Below, piece after piece: positions 45,817 through 57,366 of a stretch of 64,000 bases of DNA. How positions within the stretch are numbered: position 1 is the stretch's first letter; every line of letters starts with the position of its first letter. The position numbers and the translations under genes are program-made. The DNA comes from Albifimbria verrucaria. Taxonomy: Eukaryota; Ascomycota; Sordariomycetes; Hypocreales; Stachybotryaceae. The notes under the pieces were generated by a model. It had not been told where the DNA came from. It saw nothing but the letters and a program-made list of their open reading frames with translations, and searched no databases. The stretch is taken from assembly GCA_020081605.1 (NCBI GenBank), contig JAHREC010000011.1, positions 4,774,001 to 4,838,000 of the forward strand. Direction: 5' to 3'.

Positions 45817-48800
45817 ATGCCCAGACAACCTAGTATCGCGGCCTTCGCCAAAGCTCGCATTACCAAGCCAGGCGCTGCTCCTACGTCGAAGCTCAGTTCC
45901 AACAATGCTAACGTGAATAGAGCTCCTGAGCTGAAGAAATCAGCGGCAGACCCAGCTACCACAAAAACAAAGATATCCAAAGTCAACCCTATCAAGGCGA
46001 TGACAAACGGAGGCGGTTCCGACATAGCCACACCGGGCAAGATGAAGACTACGCCGCAGAAACATCAGAAGCCGGATACTCGTCGCTCATCGGCACCGGC
46101 ACATGGTAACAGTTCGCTGAGGGCCAGTACGCCTGGAAGAACATTGCCCAAGCCCAAACCTAAGCCCAAGCCCACGAACCAGAGCGCAGATCGACCTTTC
46201 AATAAAGGAAACGCCAACGAAGTCATTGAGGTTCCATCTGACTCAGAGGTAGAAGAGTTTGAAACAACAAAGAAGCCCACTCCCGCACGACAGACCGATG
46301 GCACGTTGATCAAAACTGAGCGGCCGAGTGCGACTACAAAGCAAAGCCGGCAGCATGCCTCCCCAAAGACTCCTGTTGAGACCCCCGTCGGCAGAGAGCA
46401 AAGTCGATGCCGAGTCAGGACAAAGTCCCACTTTCAGATCAAGATTCAGACTGTGTCGTTGAATCTGTTCGCAAGCTACTCCCAAAACCTGGGTCACGCA
46501 CCAAGAGCAGGCTTCCCCGGCGGAGTCAGGGAGAAAGAGCCAAGAGTGCTCAACCACCGGCCGGAAAATCCAACGTCAGAGATCATGTGCCACCACAAAA
46601 CAAGAAGGGTACATCCAGACAACTCAATTCATCGATGACAGCGACGTCGAAATGCTTGATGCGAAGTCTGTTGCAGATGACGCTTCGACCCCGATCAAGA
46701 AAAGCACAACACCCACACCCAAGCAGTCAGCACCTCGCAGTGCTCGGTCTGTGAAGCTAGAACCAAAGTCCCCGACCCCTTGCATCGATTCGAGAAAGAC
46801 GCAATGATGATCGACTTGACCCAAGTATCTTCGGACGACTCGGACGTGGATTCAGTCGCAGATGAGTTCATTATCGAGAAGATTTATCCCAATGTCCAAA
46901 CCCCTACCCCAAAGAAAGCCTTGGGAGCAGCAATCAACACATCGACACCGGCGTCTTCTGCGAGAAGATGCAGAGAACAGCTAGAACTAGCGCAGAAAGA
47001 GGCCTCGCGCTCTCAAATTGCTGCCCTGGTTAAGGCAAAGAAGCCTACCAAAGCCGTCTTTGGGCCCTCTAACGGTGAAGGGGATGCCAAGAATCTTGTG
47101 TCTATGACAAGCAACATTCGTGGGGAAGACACTGCGTTGAAGACATCTAGAGTCCCATCGCTAGTGGGCGGGAAGAAAACATTTGCAGCTTCGAGGGATA
47201 CTGGCTCGACGCCTATTGACAAAACATCGGGCTCGAACTCTAAGCTCGTTGCTGCTATAGCCAAGACTCCTGATATACCGCCTCGGCATAGCAACCGGTT
47301 CTCCTCAGTCGACACATTGCGTGCGTCTGTCGGTTCAGCATGTGAGTCGGTCAAAAGCCCACTGCAACTTGAGAAGCAGTGCGAAGCTACAGAGAAGCAA
47401 TCTGCGGACGTCTTGGTAGATGATAACAATCACAATGACCAAATCATCACAGCAACTGGTATGCAAGGCTTGAAAAGGACTTAGGCAGCACCCAAGAACA
47501 AGCCTTACAGCCGTACTGACGACCACTCTTTGCATACACAAGACTCTGGAAGATGCGGTAAGTGCAGGTTCATACAGTCTCAGGCCAATGTTGACAAGAT
47601 TTTTAGGACCAAGCACGCCGAAAAACAACACGGAGCAACTTGTGGTGGCTGCCAGCTCAGGTTTGACACTGGCGGATCAGACAAAGGGCAACAAGACCAC
47701 TGGAATAGATGAAGCGACGAGGCAACAAAGAGCAGACCCGAAGCACAGGCGATTTACACATACAAGTATCACGTCTCCTCCACTTGCCAACCTTCGCACT
47801 CCGGCTCCATTCTGTCAAATCAAGCCACGACTAATGAGAGACGGCGTGTCGGAATATGCAATCAAACCGACGATCACCAAGCTCAAGCAGCGGATCGCGG
47901 CAGGCGAAGCATTGAGCAAGGCTGGTTCTCTTGGTCCTACGGCTGGAACGGAACGCCTGCAGACGCAGAGAGCAGCAAACGCAGTTGCCGCAGAGCTTAG
48001 GCGACGTGGGATTCGATCTGACACGCAGTATGGACACTTCTGGTACAACTTGATGATGGAGTATTCCGCGCTAGCTGGGTCTCCTGTGCCAATGTTTACG
48101 ATGATGAAAAAGGCCTACGATGACTTTCAAAATGAAGCCCTCACCGCACAGCGAGAGCAAGGTCCAACGGAAGACGGACGGAGCCGGAATAAGGTTGAGG
48201 GACTGGATGCGTTGCTGCTGTGGGGAGCAGGAGACACAGACGAGGAGAGTCCGGGGTCAACATCCGAGTCCGACGACGTCGGAGGTGCGACAACACGGGG
48301 TCCCCAACGACCAAGAGGACCATCTGCAAAGGCAGGCCAAAGAGCGGAGGTAACCACGGGCAGTGACAACAGCGTCGGCCACGCGCTGGATTACATGAAC
48401 CACGAGGTTAAAGGCATCGCATCGGACGATGGTAGTGACACAGCTAGCTTCTTCACTCCTGAGCAATCTCCAACCCCCACGGAAGCGGAAGTAACACCGC
48501 TTATTAAGGAGGACGGACACCTAGCTCGTGGACCAGGATCCATGGCGAAAGCCGTTAGCTCCGGCAAGGCGCCGGGGACGGGGCATGGCATGCTGGAGAA
48601 GAAGAAACGACGGCGCGAGACAGCTGAGATGAGCGAAGGAGCAGACGAGACAGGCGGCGTCAGCCATGCGCGGAAGAGGCTGCGAGTAGCGTCCTCGGTT
48701 GCTCGGGACGGCGACGGGCTCCACAGCAAGCTGCAAGCCCGGCAGAGTATGGATGGTGGCGGCAGAAGCAACGAAGCAGGGAAATGACGGCACATGAGGG

Positions 48801-49029
48801 AAGCAGACGCAAAGAGAAGAAGTCGTACGCGGGGGCATGGAAGAAGCTGAACAAGCTGCACAAGGCAGAACAATTACACAAGGCGAAGAAGCTGGCCAGG
48901 AAGGTAAAGGCGAAGCTGGCGGAGGCGAGACAGCAGCAACAGATACAGGCACTGGCCAAGTTGAGGGCCAAGGGAAAAAGCAGACGAAGGGTTAGTGAGA
49001 GCAGCCGGAAGAACCGGAGAGCGGAGTAA
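45817..49029 (+). CDS. Large disordered nuclear-type protein with SUMO-interaction-like motifs
   Basis: I do not recognise the family. The best model has exons 45817-47415, 47485-47557 and 47607-49029, about 1032 aa when corrected. The 49-nt second intron (GTAAGT...TTTTTAG) is solid. The 69-nt first intron removes an in-frame TAG but has a weak GTAGAT donor. Most of the protein is low-complexity Ser/Thr/Lys/Pro, with a KPKPKPKP tract. Three hydrophobic-acidic motifs resemble SUMO-interacting motifs: EVIEVPSDSEVEE (about 46219), QFIDDSDVEML (about 46626) and MMIDLTQVSSDDSDV (about 46804). A more ordered stretch (SDTQYGHFWYNLMMEYSALAG) lies near 48020, and a very basic, probably coiled-coil tail ends the protein. 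Missing bases: CCCCC near 46384, GGG near 46608, CCCC near 46776 and AAA at 48781-48783. A DNA-repair or chromatin role is a guess. Confidence 0.62.
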
Positions 49030-49876
49030 GATGCAGTGGCTGCTGGTGAGGGTCTGCGGAGGAAATTGAGGTCCATTGAGATTTGCTGGTGGATTTTTGG
49101 CTGAGTTAGGCCGGTTGACGTAGGGTAGGAATGTAGGCAGTACTAAGGTAATAGGTAGTAGGTCGGTAGATTGGCTGGTACAATAGAATAGAAATGGACC
49201 CTTATGATAAAGAGTAAAGGAGACAGACCAAAACAATTGATCAAGAGGGAATGAGCAAGTGAGATTCGGTCCAATCGAGCAAGATGCATGGGGAGAAATG
49301 GTGATGTGCACACAGGGTTACTTGGTTTGGAGCATGGCACCGGACGGTATTACGTCGGTGGTTGCAACGGTTGGTGATGATGGTGGGTGGGTGGTAATAT
49401 TGCTTTTTGGCGCAAGGTACCGGCGGCTGTTGATTGGACACGAGTAAAAGGACCAGACAAAGTGCAAAAGCCACCAGGGAAAGGCCCTTTGGATTTGGAG
49501 AGAGAAAAGGTGTGTTGTCCTGTGCTCTTTTGGCACTTTGTGTCGCGTGAGAACGAAAGAGAGGGGAAAAGGACGAGCCAAGCTATGGTGGGTGATGATG
49601 GTGTGTGGCTTCAACATAAGACGAACGACAAATTGTTCACTCCGAGTCTGCTCAGGTTGGCCTTCCCTGACGGATGTGACATTGTCTGCAGTACTACGGT
49701 GCTGTTACTACTACCCTAGCTTATCTCATGTCTCGTCCCATTTGCCTACCTGCCATGCCAACTCACGCACTCTCTCTCTCTTTGCCTGGGTTGCCGTTGC
49801 ATGTGGACTTGGCGTTTCTCCTGGCTCAGAGACGTTAGTTGGTGGCCTGTGTCGTGTCTCATGCACAGCCACGCGA

Positions 49877-49891
49877 TGCATGCATGCATGC
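49877..49891. repeat. TGCA tandem/palindromic repeat
   Basis: Four consecutive TGCA units, able to pair with themselves. A short microsatellite. Confidence 0.7.
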
Positions 49892-50290
49892 AAGGTACGG
49901 GAGAGGCAGAGAGAGATTTGACCGGGGGAGGGGGATGGAGATGGGGATGGGAAGACACCAACGATGGCGCATCACATCACCGACTTTCCCAGCGCAGCAA
50001 GGATAGCGAAAAGGCGGAGACCGATTGACTACTTGGAAAAAGCTTTTCAGCATCGCAGGGGCCGATAGGGAGAGCTGCGTGAAGTGCTAATCTTTTGCCG
50101 TGCAGGGAAAGATTGGCAGAGCAAAGCAGAGCCTAGCAAGCCGGTGGAGACGAGGGAAAGAGACCGGGCCAGGCCAGACCAGACCCAGCGGGTGGACCGA
50201 GATCTCTGGCTCGGTCGCTCGCGCATCAGGGCCATTCGATTCAGCTTCTTTTCGTCCGATGCTGGGCCTTGGCCGCTCATCATGCTTAAG

Positions 50291-50310
50291 GCAGGGCAGG
50301 GCAGGGCAGG
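50291..50310. repeat. GCAGG microsatellite
   Basis: Four perfect GCAGG units in the long intergenic region. Confidence 0.75.
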
Positions 50311-50876
50311 ACAAATGGGAACTCATGTCCTGGAGGCCCCCATGTCTACGGGTGGGCACCTTTATCTCCCCAGGAGAGCAGGAAAAGATGGGTCAGTGGA
50401 CGAGGCAAATGTACCGAGATTGGACCTCATCTCGTCGGAGCAGGGGTGGTTTCTTGCTGGACAAGGTTCGGCTGTCAAATCGAGATTGTGGGCCGGGATT
50501 GGTCGCAATCACATCACAGACGGGCAGGTTCTGGGAAGCTGAGCGAGCGAGGGCGAGGGCGAGGTGGTGTTGTAGATGCAGCGTACAGCATGTTGTTGTT
50601 TGTTGCGCCCGTTTGCCGTCGTCGTCGTTGTCACCAGCATCGCCTGAATTTGGATCGTGTAGAGGCCACCACCCACCCCTTGCTCCTCTTAGACGGGCGG
50701 CGAAAAAAGGAAGAAAAGGCTCTGATGTAAAACCGCTCGCATGTGTATTTCTTTCCTTTTTGGCGAGTGGCATGGGCCAGAAGAAAGACGCACGTCCCTT
50801 GGGAGAGGAAGTGCCAAAACGTCCTTGGAACGGACCTGTAACTCCACACACCAAAGCCGAATGTCATCCTGGGTAG

Positions 50877-50893
50877 GATGGATGGATGGATGG
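50877..50893. repeat. GATG microsatellite
   Basis: Four GATG units. Just downstream at about 50929-50950 CAGTATAGTG is repeated. Confidence 0.75.
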
Positions 50894-53234
50894 GCGACGG
50901 CACCTGCAGAGCAACACGGCACAGCGCAGTATAGTGCAGTATAGTGCAGTACTGGAGAGCACAGACGTAAGCAGGCTTCGAGGACGAGACGACGGACGCA
51001 GAGTTCGGACGTGGGTGCTAGGCTGGATGCTGTTTAGCGTGGAGTTGTCTAGCCTTGCGCGGGCTGGTGGAGGTGGAGGATGAGGAGGTGGTGGAGGAGA
51101 AGAATGGGAACAGACAAGGAGGAGGCAGCCTGGCGTGATGCCCCCATTCACCCACCCATAGGCATTCTATGGTGCAGCACGGCACAGTACTGTGGTACAG
51201 CACAGCAGGCAACGGACACAAGCTTACAGCGGTACCTTGCAGCAATCCATTTTTTCTTTGTTTTGTCGCCCCTCCCCTCCTGTGCGTCCCTCTCGTTGCC
51301 CAGCGTCTACATCGGCTTCCCTGCGATGGTGGAGAGGTAAGGTATCGAAAAGCTACGGGACAAAGGGCCTGGACTGCTCTGGAGCAAGAGGGGTCCACTG
51401 TTAACTTAATGCATCAACTCAATTCATTATGGACAAAGAGAGAGAGAGGAAGAAAGCGAAAAAGAGACTAGGATGAAGACAGTGTGACTGGCTGTTTATC
51501 AAAACAAAAGTAAACCGACCGCCGCAGCATTGTACAGTAGTAGTGCGTGTATGTAGGTATGTACCGTACTGTATCGTAGGTACCAAGGCAAGTAGTTTTG
51601 GTACGGCATGTACAGCTGGGCATTGCTATACTATAGTACCTAGCCTGCTACTGCACTGCACAAAGCATGGCAGAAATAAAACATGCAGATTGCCAATCGG
51701 CCATGTGTACTGCTCCTCTTGGCTAAAAGATCCCGGGCCAGGTAAAAGAAGAAATTGACATATCACCAGCCTGATAAGACCCAATTGGAGAACCGTAAAA
51801 AAAAAAAGCCTCGTCTTTTCGGCCGTGTTCAACCATCATCGTCGTCATCATCATCATCATATAGCTAATAAACCTGTAATGCCATTATGGACAAGCCTGA
51901 ACTGGGTTAGGCGGGCCAGCGCGAAATGCATATCCAAGGAAGAGAGAGGAGATGGCCCAAGTACCGATACCCGCGCCTGGTTCAGATGGCTCGCTGGGGA
52001 CCCTGTACGGTGCCTGGCTCTGGGTCCTGGCGAGGAACCGGCTTGTCTTGGCGGAGACTGGGGAGGTACGGGTAGCCACACCGATTTGCATGCGGGGAGC
52101 AGGTATTGGGATGTACCCTCGTCCATTCCGTCCCAAATCTTGCTTTGCATCCGAGTCGAGCAGGGCGCGTCACCTCCTTACCGCCAAGTACCGGTACGTG
52201 CCTGGCGTCATTCTGGGAGTACCCAGAGCACCTGGGTAACTAAACCCGTGCAGTAAGTCAGGTACCTTGCCTTGCCTGGGTAACTCTCATCTCCGCGTCT
52301 CCCTCTCCACCTCCAACCGAGTCCGTCTCTGCACTAAATCCATTCTCCTCTTCCTCTCCATCCGTCCATCCTCTCCCTCCCCGACGCTCGTTTTGTTCAC
52401 CTCAACCTCGTCAAGCCACTTTCGTTTACGAAGCTTCTTTTTTCTTTCTTTCTCTTTAGTCCATCGCTTCCCTCCCTCCTCAACCCCCTCCCAGCACATA
52501 CCAAGCATCCGCAACAAGACCTTGTCCACGGCTTCTCGCAACAAGCCCAGTCGCTCCTTTTCCCGTCTCTTCCAAACAAACCAGACCAGATCCTCCTGGT
52601 CGACCACCCACCCCTGCCCAGCTCTCACCACTTGTAACGTTCCTCTTACACGCTCGCTCGCTCGCCTGCCCGCTCCCTCGTCGTCTCGTCCTCCGTCACC
52701 GGGCGTTCCCAAACGAAACCCTTTCTTTTCGTCTTACCTCCTGCATTGCATCGTGTGCCCCTGCGCCTCCGCGTCGTCCTGTCACGCACGCACGCACTGC
52801 TTCGGTCACTTGCCGTGGGCTTTGTTTCCGACCGTCGACGACCCTGACTTTGACCCCGAGCCTCGGACGACGACAAGACCAGAACCGCTGTTCTGTTCTC
52901 TCCTCCACCAAACATAATTCTTGCAAAACGATAATCACGACCTTGGCGAACGACTTGTAAACATACGCTCCCCGTCACCTCGAATCATATCATACCGCAT
53001 CGCATCAGCATTAATTTACACCTCAAAGCATCACATACCGACAGCAACAACAACAACGGCAACAACCGAGTCTAGACTACCTCACGTAATCCTCTAATAA
53101 CAACAACTACTACAACAACTGCCCACCACCTCCTCCTGGCATCCGTTCGGGAGAAAGCACACCCTTTGGCGATGCGACAATGATTCGCCAATACACCATC
53201 GACAGCGTCCTGCCAAGCCCCGACTCCTCCCGGC

Positions 53235-55396
53235 ATGACCTCATCCAAAAGCTCAAAGTCGTCTTCCTTCCACAGCGACGATGGCAGCGTTCTGGCCGAC
53301 ATTGGTCACTTCGAGGAGATTGGCCTCAATGACGACACCGCTACCTCCCACAAGAGCCATCCCATCTACCCATTGGGCCCTCCTACCACAATCCGTCGGG
53401 CGTCCTCCTCTCCGAAGCCTCCCACCAGCCGAAGCCTAGCCGCCAGCAGGCCGCGTCCTTCCGGTGTCACTCCTCGCCGTTCTCTTACCAATCTACAGCC
53501 CAGCCTCTACACCAACAACCCCAGGAGCACCAACCTTAGCGTTCTGTCAGAACCTCGATCTCTCTCGTCCAAGCCCCGTGAATTCCACTCCACGCCGTCG
53601 CTTCCGCCTCTGCGCCGTCACCGGAGCACCAGCCCGGGCCTCTCTCTCAACCCTCGGGATCCTAACCTTCCTCCCAGGCCTCGCCGTAGAAGTTGGCAGG
53701 CGAACCGTTCACGCAAGTCCTTTGCCGAGCTTGAGCATGAGTGTGACGAGGATGATGGCGACGACATTCCCGATGGGCTTGTCCTCGACAACGTCCCCAT
53801 TTCCCCACGTGCGCCTCATGATCGCCCTCCTAGCCGAGCAACCTCGATCTCACCCTCTCCTGAGCGTTCCCCAAGGAGCGAACTCGAAGCGTAGGCAATG
53901 GCACGCCCGCTACTGCACAGGCCCATGGCTCGTTGCGATCTCCCACCTGGAAGGAGGACGCCGCCGTTACAGAGAAGCAGCAGCAACGCCCCAATGCCCT
54001 GAACCTCCGCGTCCAGAGCTGGAATTCAGCCCTTGCCGACCTCAACCCCGAGGCCAAGGCCTTGACCGAGAAGCTGGAAGAGCACGCCGATCAGATGGAG
54101 GAGCTTCACAACCGCCGACCCTCAGGCTCTGGTCGTCCAAACACCTGGAATGCAGGCCGAGCCTCTGCTGACCACCTCTACGACAAGCGGGAAAAGATGC
54201 GCTCCACCCCGAGCTACCACCACTTCGCCGCACCAACATCATGATTGATCCTCTTCCCATCTCGAAGGAGAAGGAGGCTGTCCTCAGCCGCACCCGACCT
54301 TCGTGGCTCCCGCCCAAGGACCCTGCCGAGGAGCGTCGCCATCTGAAGGAGTATCAGAAGATGATGGCAGCCAGTGCGAAGTCTGCCGAGCGTCGTGAAG
54401 CAGCCCGCAGGGCCAAGACCGAGTCTAGGGATGACGCTGCCACCAACCTGATGCAAATCTGGGACAAGGACATCATTCCCCGCTGGAACGAGGCCGTTCG
54501 TGAAAGAAGAACCCGAGAGTTATGGTGGAAGGGTGTTGCGCCGCGCAGCCGTGGAGTTGTTTGGGCCCAGGCCATTGGAAACGAGCTGGGTCTTTCGGCC
54601 ACTTCTTTCAGGGCTGCTCTTTCGAGGGCACGCGAGGTTGAGGAGCGTGTCAAGTCGGGACGGGGTGACGCTGAGGACGTCAAGAGGGCCAAGTGGTTCG
54701 AGCAGATCCGCCGCGATGCTCGCGAGCGAACCCTCAAGGACCTCCGTATTTTCCAACAGGGAGGACCTCTTCACCAGGATTTGATCGACGTGTTGAGCGC
54801 ATATGCCATGTACAGGAACGATATCGGCTACGCTCCTACGTGCAACGTAAGTTTTCTTCACCAAAGCAAGCATGATGATTCGGCGCAGTACTAACTGATG
54901 TTTCTAGACGATTGCGGCTCTCCTCCTCCTGAACCTCCCGGGTCCCGACGCCACTTTCATCTCTCTTGCGAACCTTCTTAACCGACCTCTTCCTCTCTCC
55001 TTTTATACTTCGGATTTGAGCGCCCAGAGCTCCGCATACAATCTGGTGCTTCAAACGCTGGGCAACAAGTCTCCTGCTCTTCACGAACATCTGACGAAGA
55101 AGGTCCAAGACGCAGATCCTGAGGCCTACCTGAGCAACCTCTTCATGACTCTCTTCACCGGACAGCTTGCGGTCGACGAGGCCGCGAGGCTCCTGGACGT
55201 TTATGTTTTCGAGGGCGACGCCATCCTCGTCCGTGCGGCTGTGGCCTTCCTCCTCCGACGCGAAATGTCGCTGCTTGGCAGCAAGACGCTTGACGAGGTG
55301 ATGAATGTTATGACATCTGGCAAAGACGCATCGGCCAGTGGAATGGGAGCCGAAGACCGATTCATGAACTCTGTCCGCGAAGCCGGCAAGGTTTAA
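53235..55396 (+). CDS. TBC (Rab-GAP) domain protein with atypical glutamine finger
   Basis: Exons 53235-54846 and 54908-55396; 700 aa when corrected. The N-terminal 330 residues are disordered, rich in Ser/Pro/Arg. A helical linker (SKEKEAVLSRTRPSWLPPKDP) leads into a TBC domain: LWWKGVAPRSRGVVWAQAIG, an arginine-finger region IRRDARERTLKDLRIFQ, GGPLHQDLIDVLSAYAMY, then TIAALLLLNL and VAFLLRREM at the end. TBC proteins stimulate GTP hydrolysis by Rab GTPases on membranes. The glutamine-finger position, normally GYxQGM, reads GYAPTCN. Breaks occur at CCC near 53870-53872 and CCCC near 54209-54212. Start: an upstream ATG at 53180 is also possible (TIDSVLPSPDSSRHDL) if one more base is missing; I kept the ATG at 53235. 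Confidence 0.8.
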
Positions 55397-56141
55397 GCCT
55401 TAGAAACCACACGCCGGCTTCCGACGCTCCGCCCTTCCCAACCACAACATTGTGCAATATTACGCTCTCCCCGTTCGCAACCAACGGGTATGTACATCAA
55501 CTCTTATAGATAAGGGACATTTTGGATACAGAAAGATGGATGGGCCACTCATGTTTTATCTGGCTGGCCATCTCATACTTGTTCACATATTCATCGACAG
55601 CCTCGATTTGGGCGGATGATGGATTGGATTGGACGGCATTTGGATATTACAGGCGAAGCAGAGCGTATGTATTTAATGCTTAATTGCCGCGTGGTAACGT
55701 GGCAAGTGAATATATTGGAACACAAAGTTCCCAGTCACATTGAAGTCAAACAAGTTTTTCCTGTGCCACCGAAAGTGAAATTATGTCTTGTTGCTGTGCT
55801 GTGGTTAGGTTGCTTGACGTGAATGTGTAGCTATGAAAGGAGGTATTAATTCTGGCTCTGGTGTAGGATGAGCTACGTATATCATCAAGCGAAACAGAAC
55901 GGGAGTAGTACATACAGAGTACAATGTTAATATTGTCCAGAGACTGATTGCCTTTTGCTTTTGGCGTATAGAGTCACGTGCTCGGCCGGTGCTGGGAAGC
56001 TGACAAAAATATTCACACACCAATCCTGGGGCTTCACCACACTTACACTTTGGCCTTCTCAAGCACTTCAATGCGAGCATTACAAAAGCCCGGCAGGGGA
56101 CTCTACATGTTCTGTTAATTGAGGAGACCAATTCGCCCATC
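55397..56141. other. Intergenic, no gene seen
   Basis: About 750 bases. The composition drops to AT-rich next to the transposase-like gene. I could not find clear terminal inverted repeats by eye. Confidence 0.4.
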
Positions 56142-57366
56142 ATGACCCCCAGCCACAAGTCTGATGACCACAAGAAGGCCATGGCCGAGGTCAAGCATTT
56201 TGACGAAACTTACAAGAAAGCAATGGTTTCGGCAATGGTCCGCGGTACTATTTCATATCTCGAGTCACAAGGCCTTCCTGTAAACAAGACGTCGATATTC
56301 AAGCATTTTGAACTTTCTCGCTCGCAGGGCTATGCGGCGCTCAACATCCCACCCTCACGGCGCAATGATCCGGAGTGGGAGGAGACGCGGGCCGTCCCCG
56401 GCAGGTCGCAGAGTCAGACCAGCGGAAGATGGAGCTGCTGCTGTGGGACGAGCGGTACGCTGACGCCAACCTCAACTGGGAGCGGTTGGCGCGCGAGGCC
56501 GGCGTCGAGGCGGCATGTAATCCACGCACGCTGCACCGCGCCATGGGCACCTTGTCGTACAGACGGTGCTTGGCCTGTCCAAGGTCACAGACGGCGGTGA
56601 AGCTGCGCGAGAGGCGGAAGGAGCACGCTCGCCGGATGCTCGAGGCGATGCCGCACCCGCACGATTGGCGCAGGGTGCGGTTCACTGGAGAGTTGCATTT
56701 CGGATTCGGGCTGGATGGGCGGATGCGTGTACTACCGCGAGCAGGGGAGAAAGTGTGCCCTACGTGTGAGGAAAAGGGAGCGTGGTGGTGCTGTCGCGGG
56801 ATGTGAAGAGGGTGCATGCGTGGGCGGCGCTGGGCCATGGATTCAAAAGCGAGCTGGTATTCTACGACGAGGCAACAGGTGCCAACTCATCAGGGACGCT
56901 GCACATGAGCACGTACCGGGATAGGATCCTAGAAAAGACAGTGAAGTTGTGGTTAGTAGAGGGAGGTGGTGCTGGGTTTGTACTGGAGGAAGACCTCGAC
57001 TCGTTTGCACACGGAGGCGCAAGCAAGGTCAACAAGGCGTCTGAGTGGAAGGATAAGCACCCGAGCTTGCGGCATCACTTCAACTGTGGGGAGAGTCCGG
57101 ACCTGAGCCCACTGGATTCGGTCTGGCCGCTACCGGGGAAGCAGTGGGTGAGCACGACGACGGCCGGCGAGGGGGAAGAACAGGGCGAAGCGACAGTACC
57201 AGTGCCCGTCAGCAGACAGTGGGACGACGACGAGAGCCTGCGGCAGGCGGCGCGGGAGGCTTGGGCGACACTGGTGATTCAAGAGAGGGTGGACCTCTGG
57301 GTGGACCAAATGCCGCAGAGGTTGAAGCAGGTGATTGCGACAGAGGGGAGGATGGTGCCGTGGTGA
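56142..57366 (+). mobile_element. Tc1/mariner-like transposase gene, possibly inactive or domesticated
   Basis: 408 aa when corrected. A helix-turn-helix N-terminus (NKTSIFKHFELSRSQGYAALN region) is followed by a second DNA-binding part and a DDE-type core. Core landmarks: DWRRVRFTGELHFGFG, VHAWAALGHGFKSELVFYDE, VLEEDLDSFAHG and NCGESPDLSPLDSVWP. The first acidic residue of the triad, expected in the RFTDExHFG-type motif, is glycine (RFTGELHFG). The second (E/D near DLDS) and third (SPDLSPLD) are present. Two one-base deletions in homopolymers (a C run near 56395-56398 and a G run near 56777-56779) look like the same errors as in the host genes, so they do not show decay. No terminal repeats or TA duplications were found by eye, and the DNA is as GC-rich as its left neighbours. 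Confidence 0.7.

Larger units (their letters stand above)
49030..53234. other. Intergenic, 4.2 kb, simple-sequence-rich
   Basis: The largest gene-free stretch. Many overlapping open frames exist on both strands, but all are low-complexity or of atypical composition. It contains several microsatellites and many GGTACC/CCTAGGTA-like steps (51540-52270). The last kilobase (about 52270-53160) is strongly pyrimidine-rich and ends in CAACAA repeats, as expected for the leader of the TBC gene. Confidence 0.5.

Noticed and set aside
52267..52917. 216-codon plus-strand frame before the TBC gene
   Set aside because: Low-complexity Ser/Pro/Arg composition from a CT-rich promoter; an equally long minus-strand frame overlaps it.
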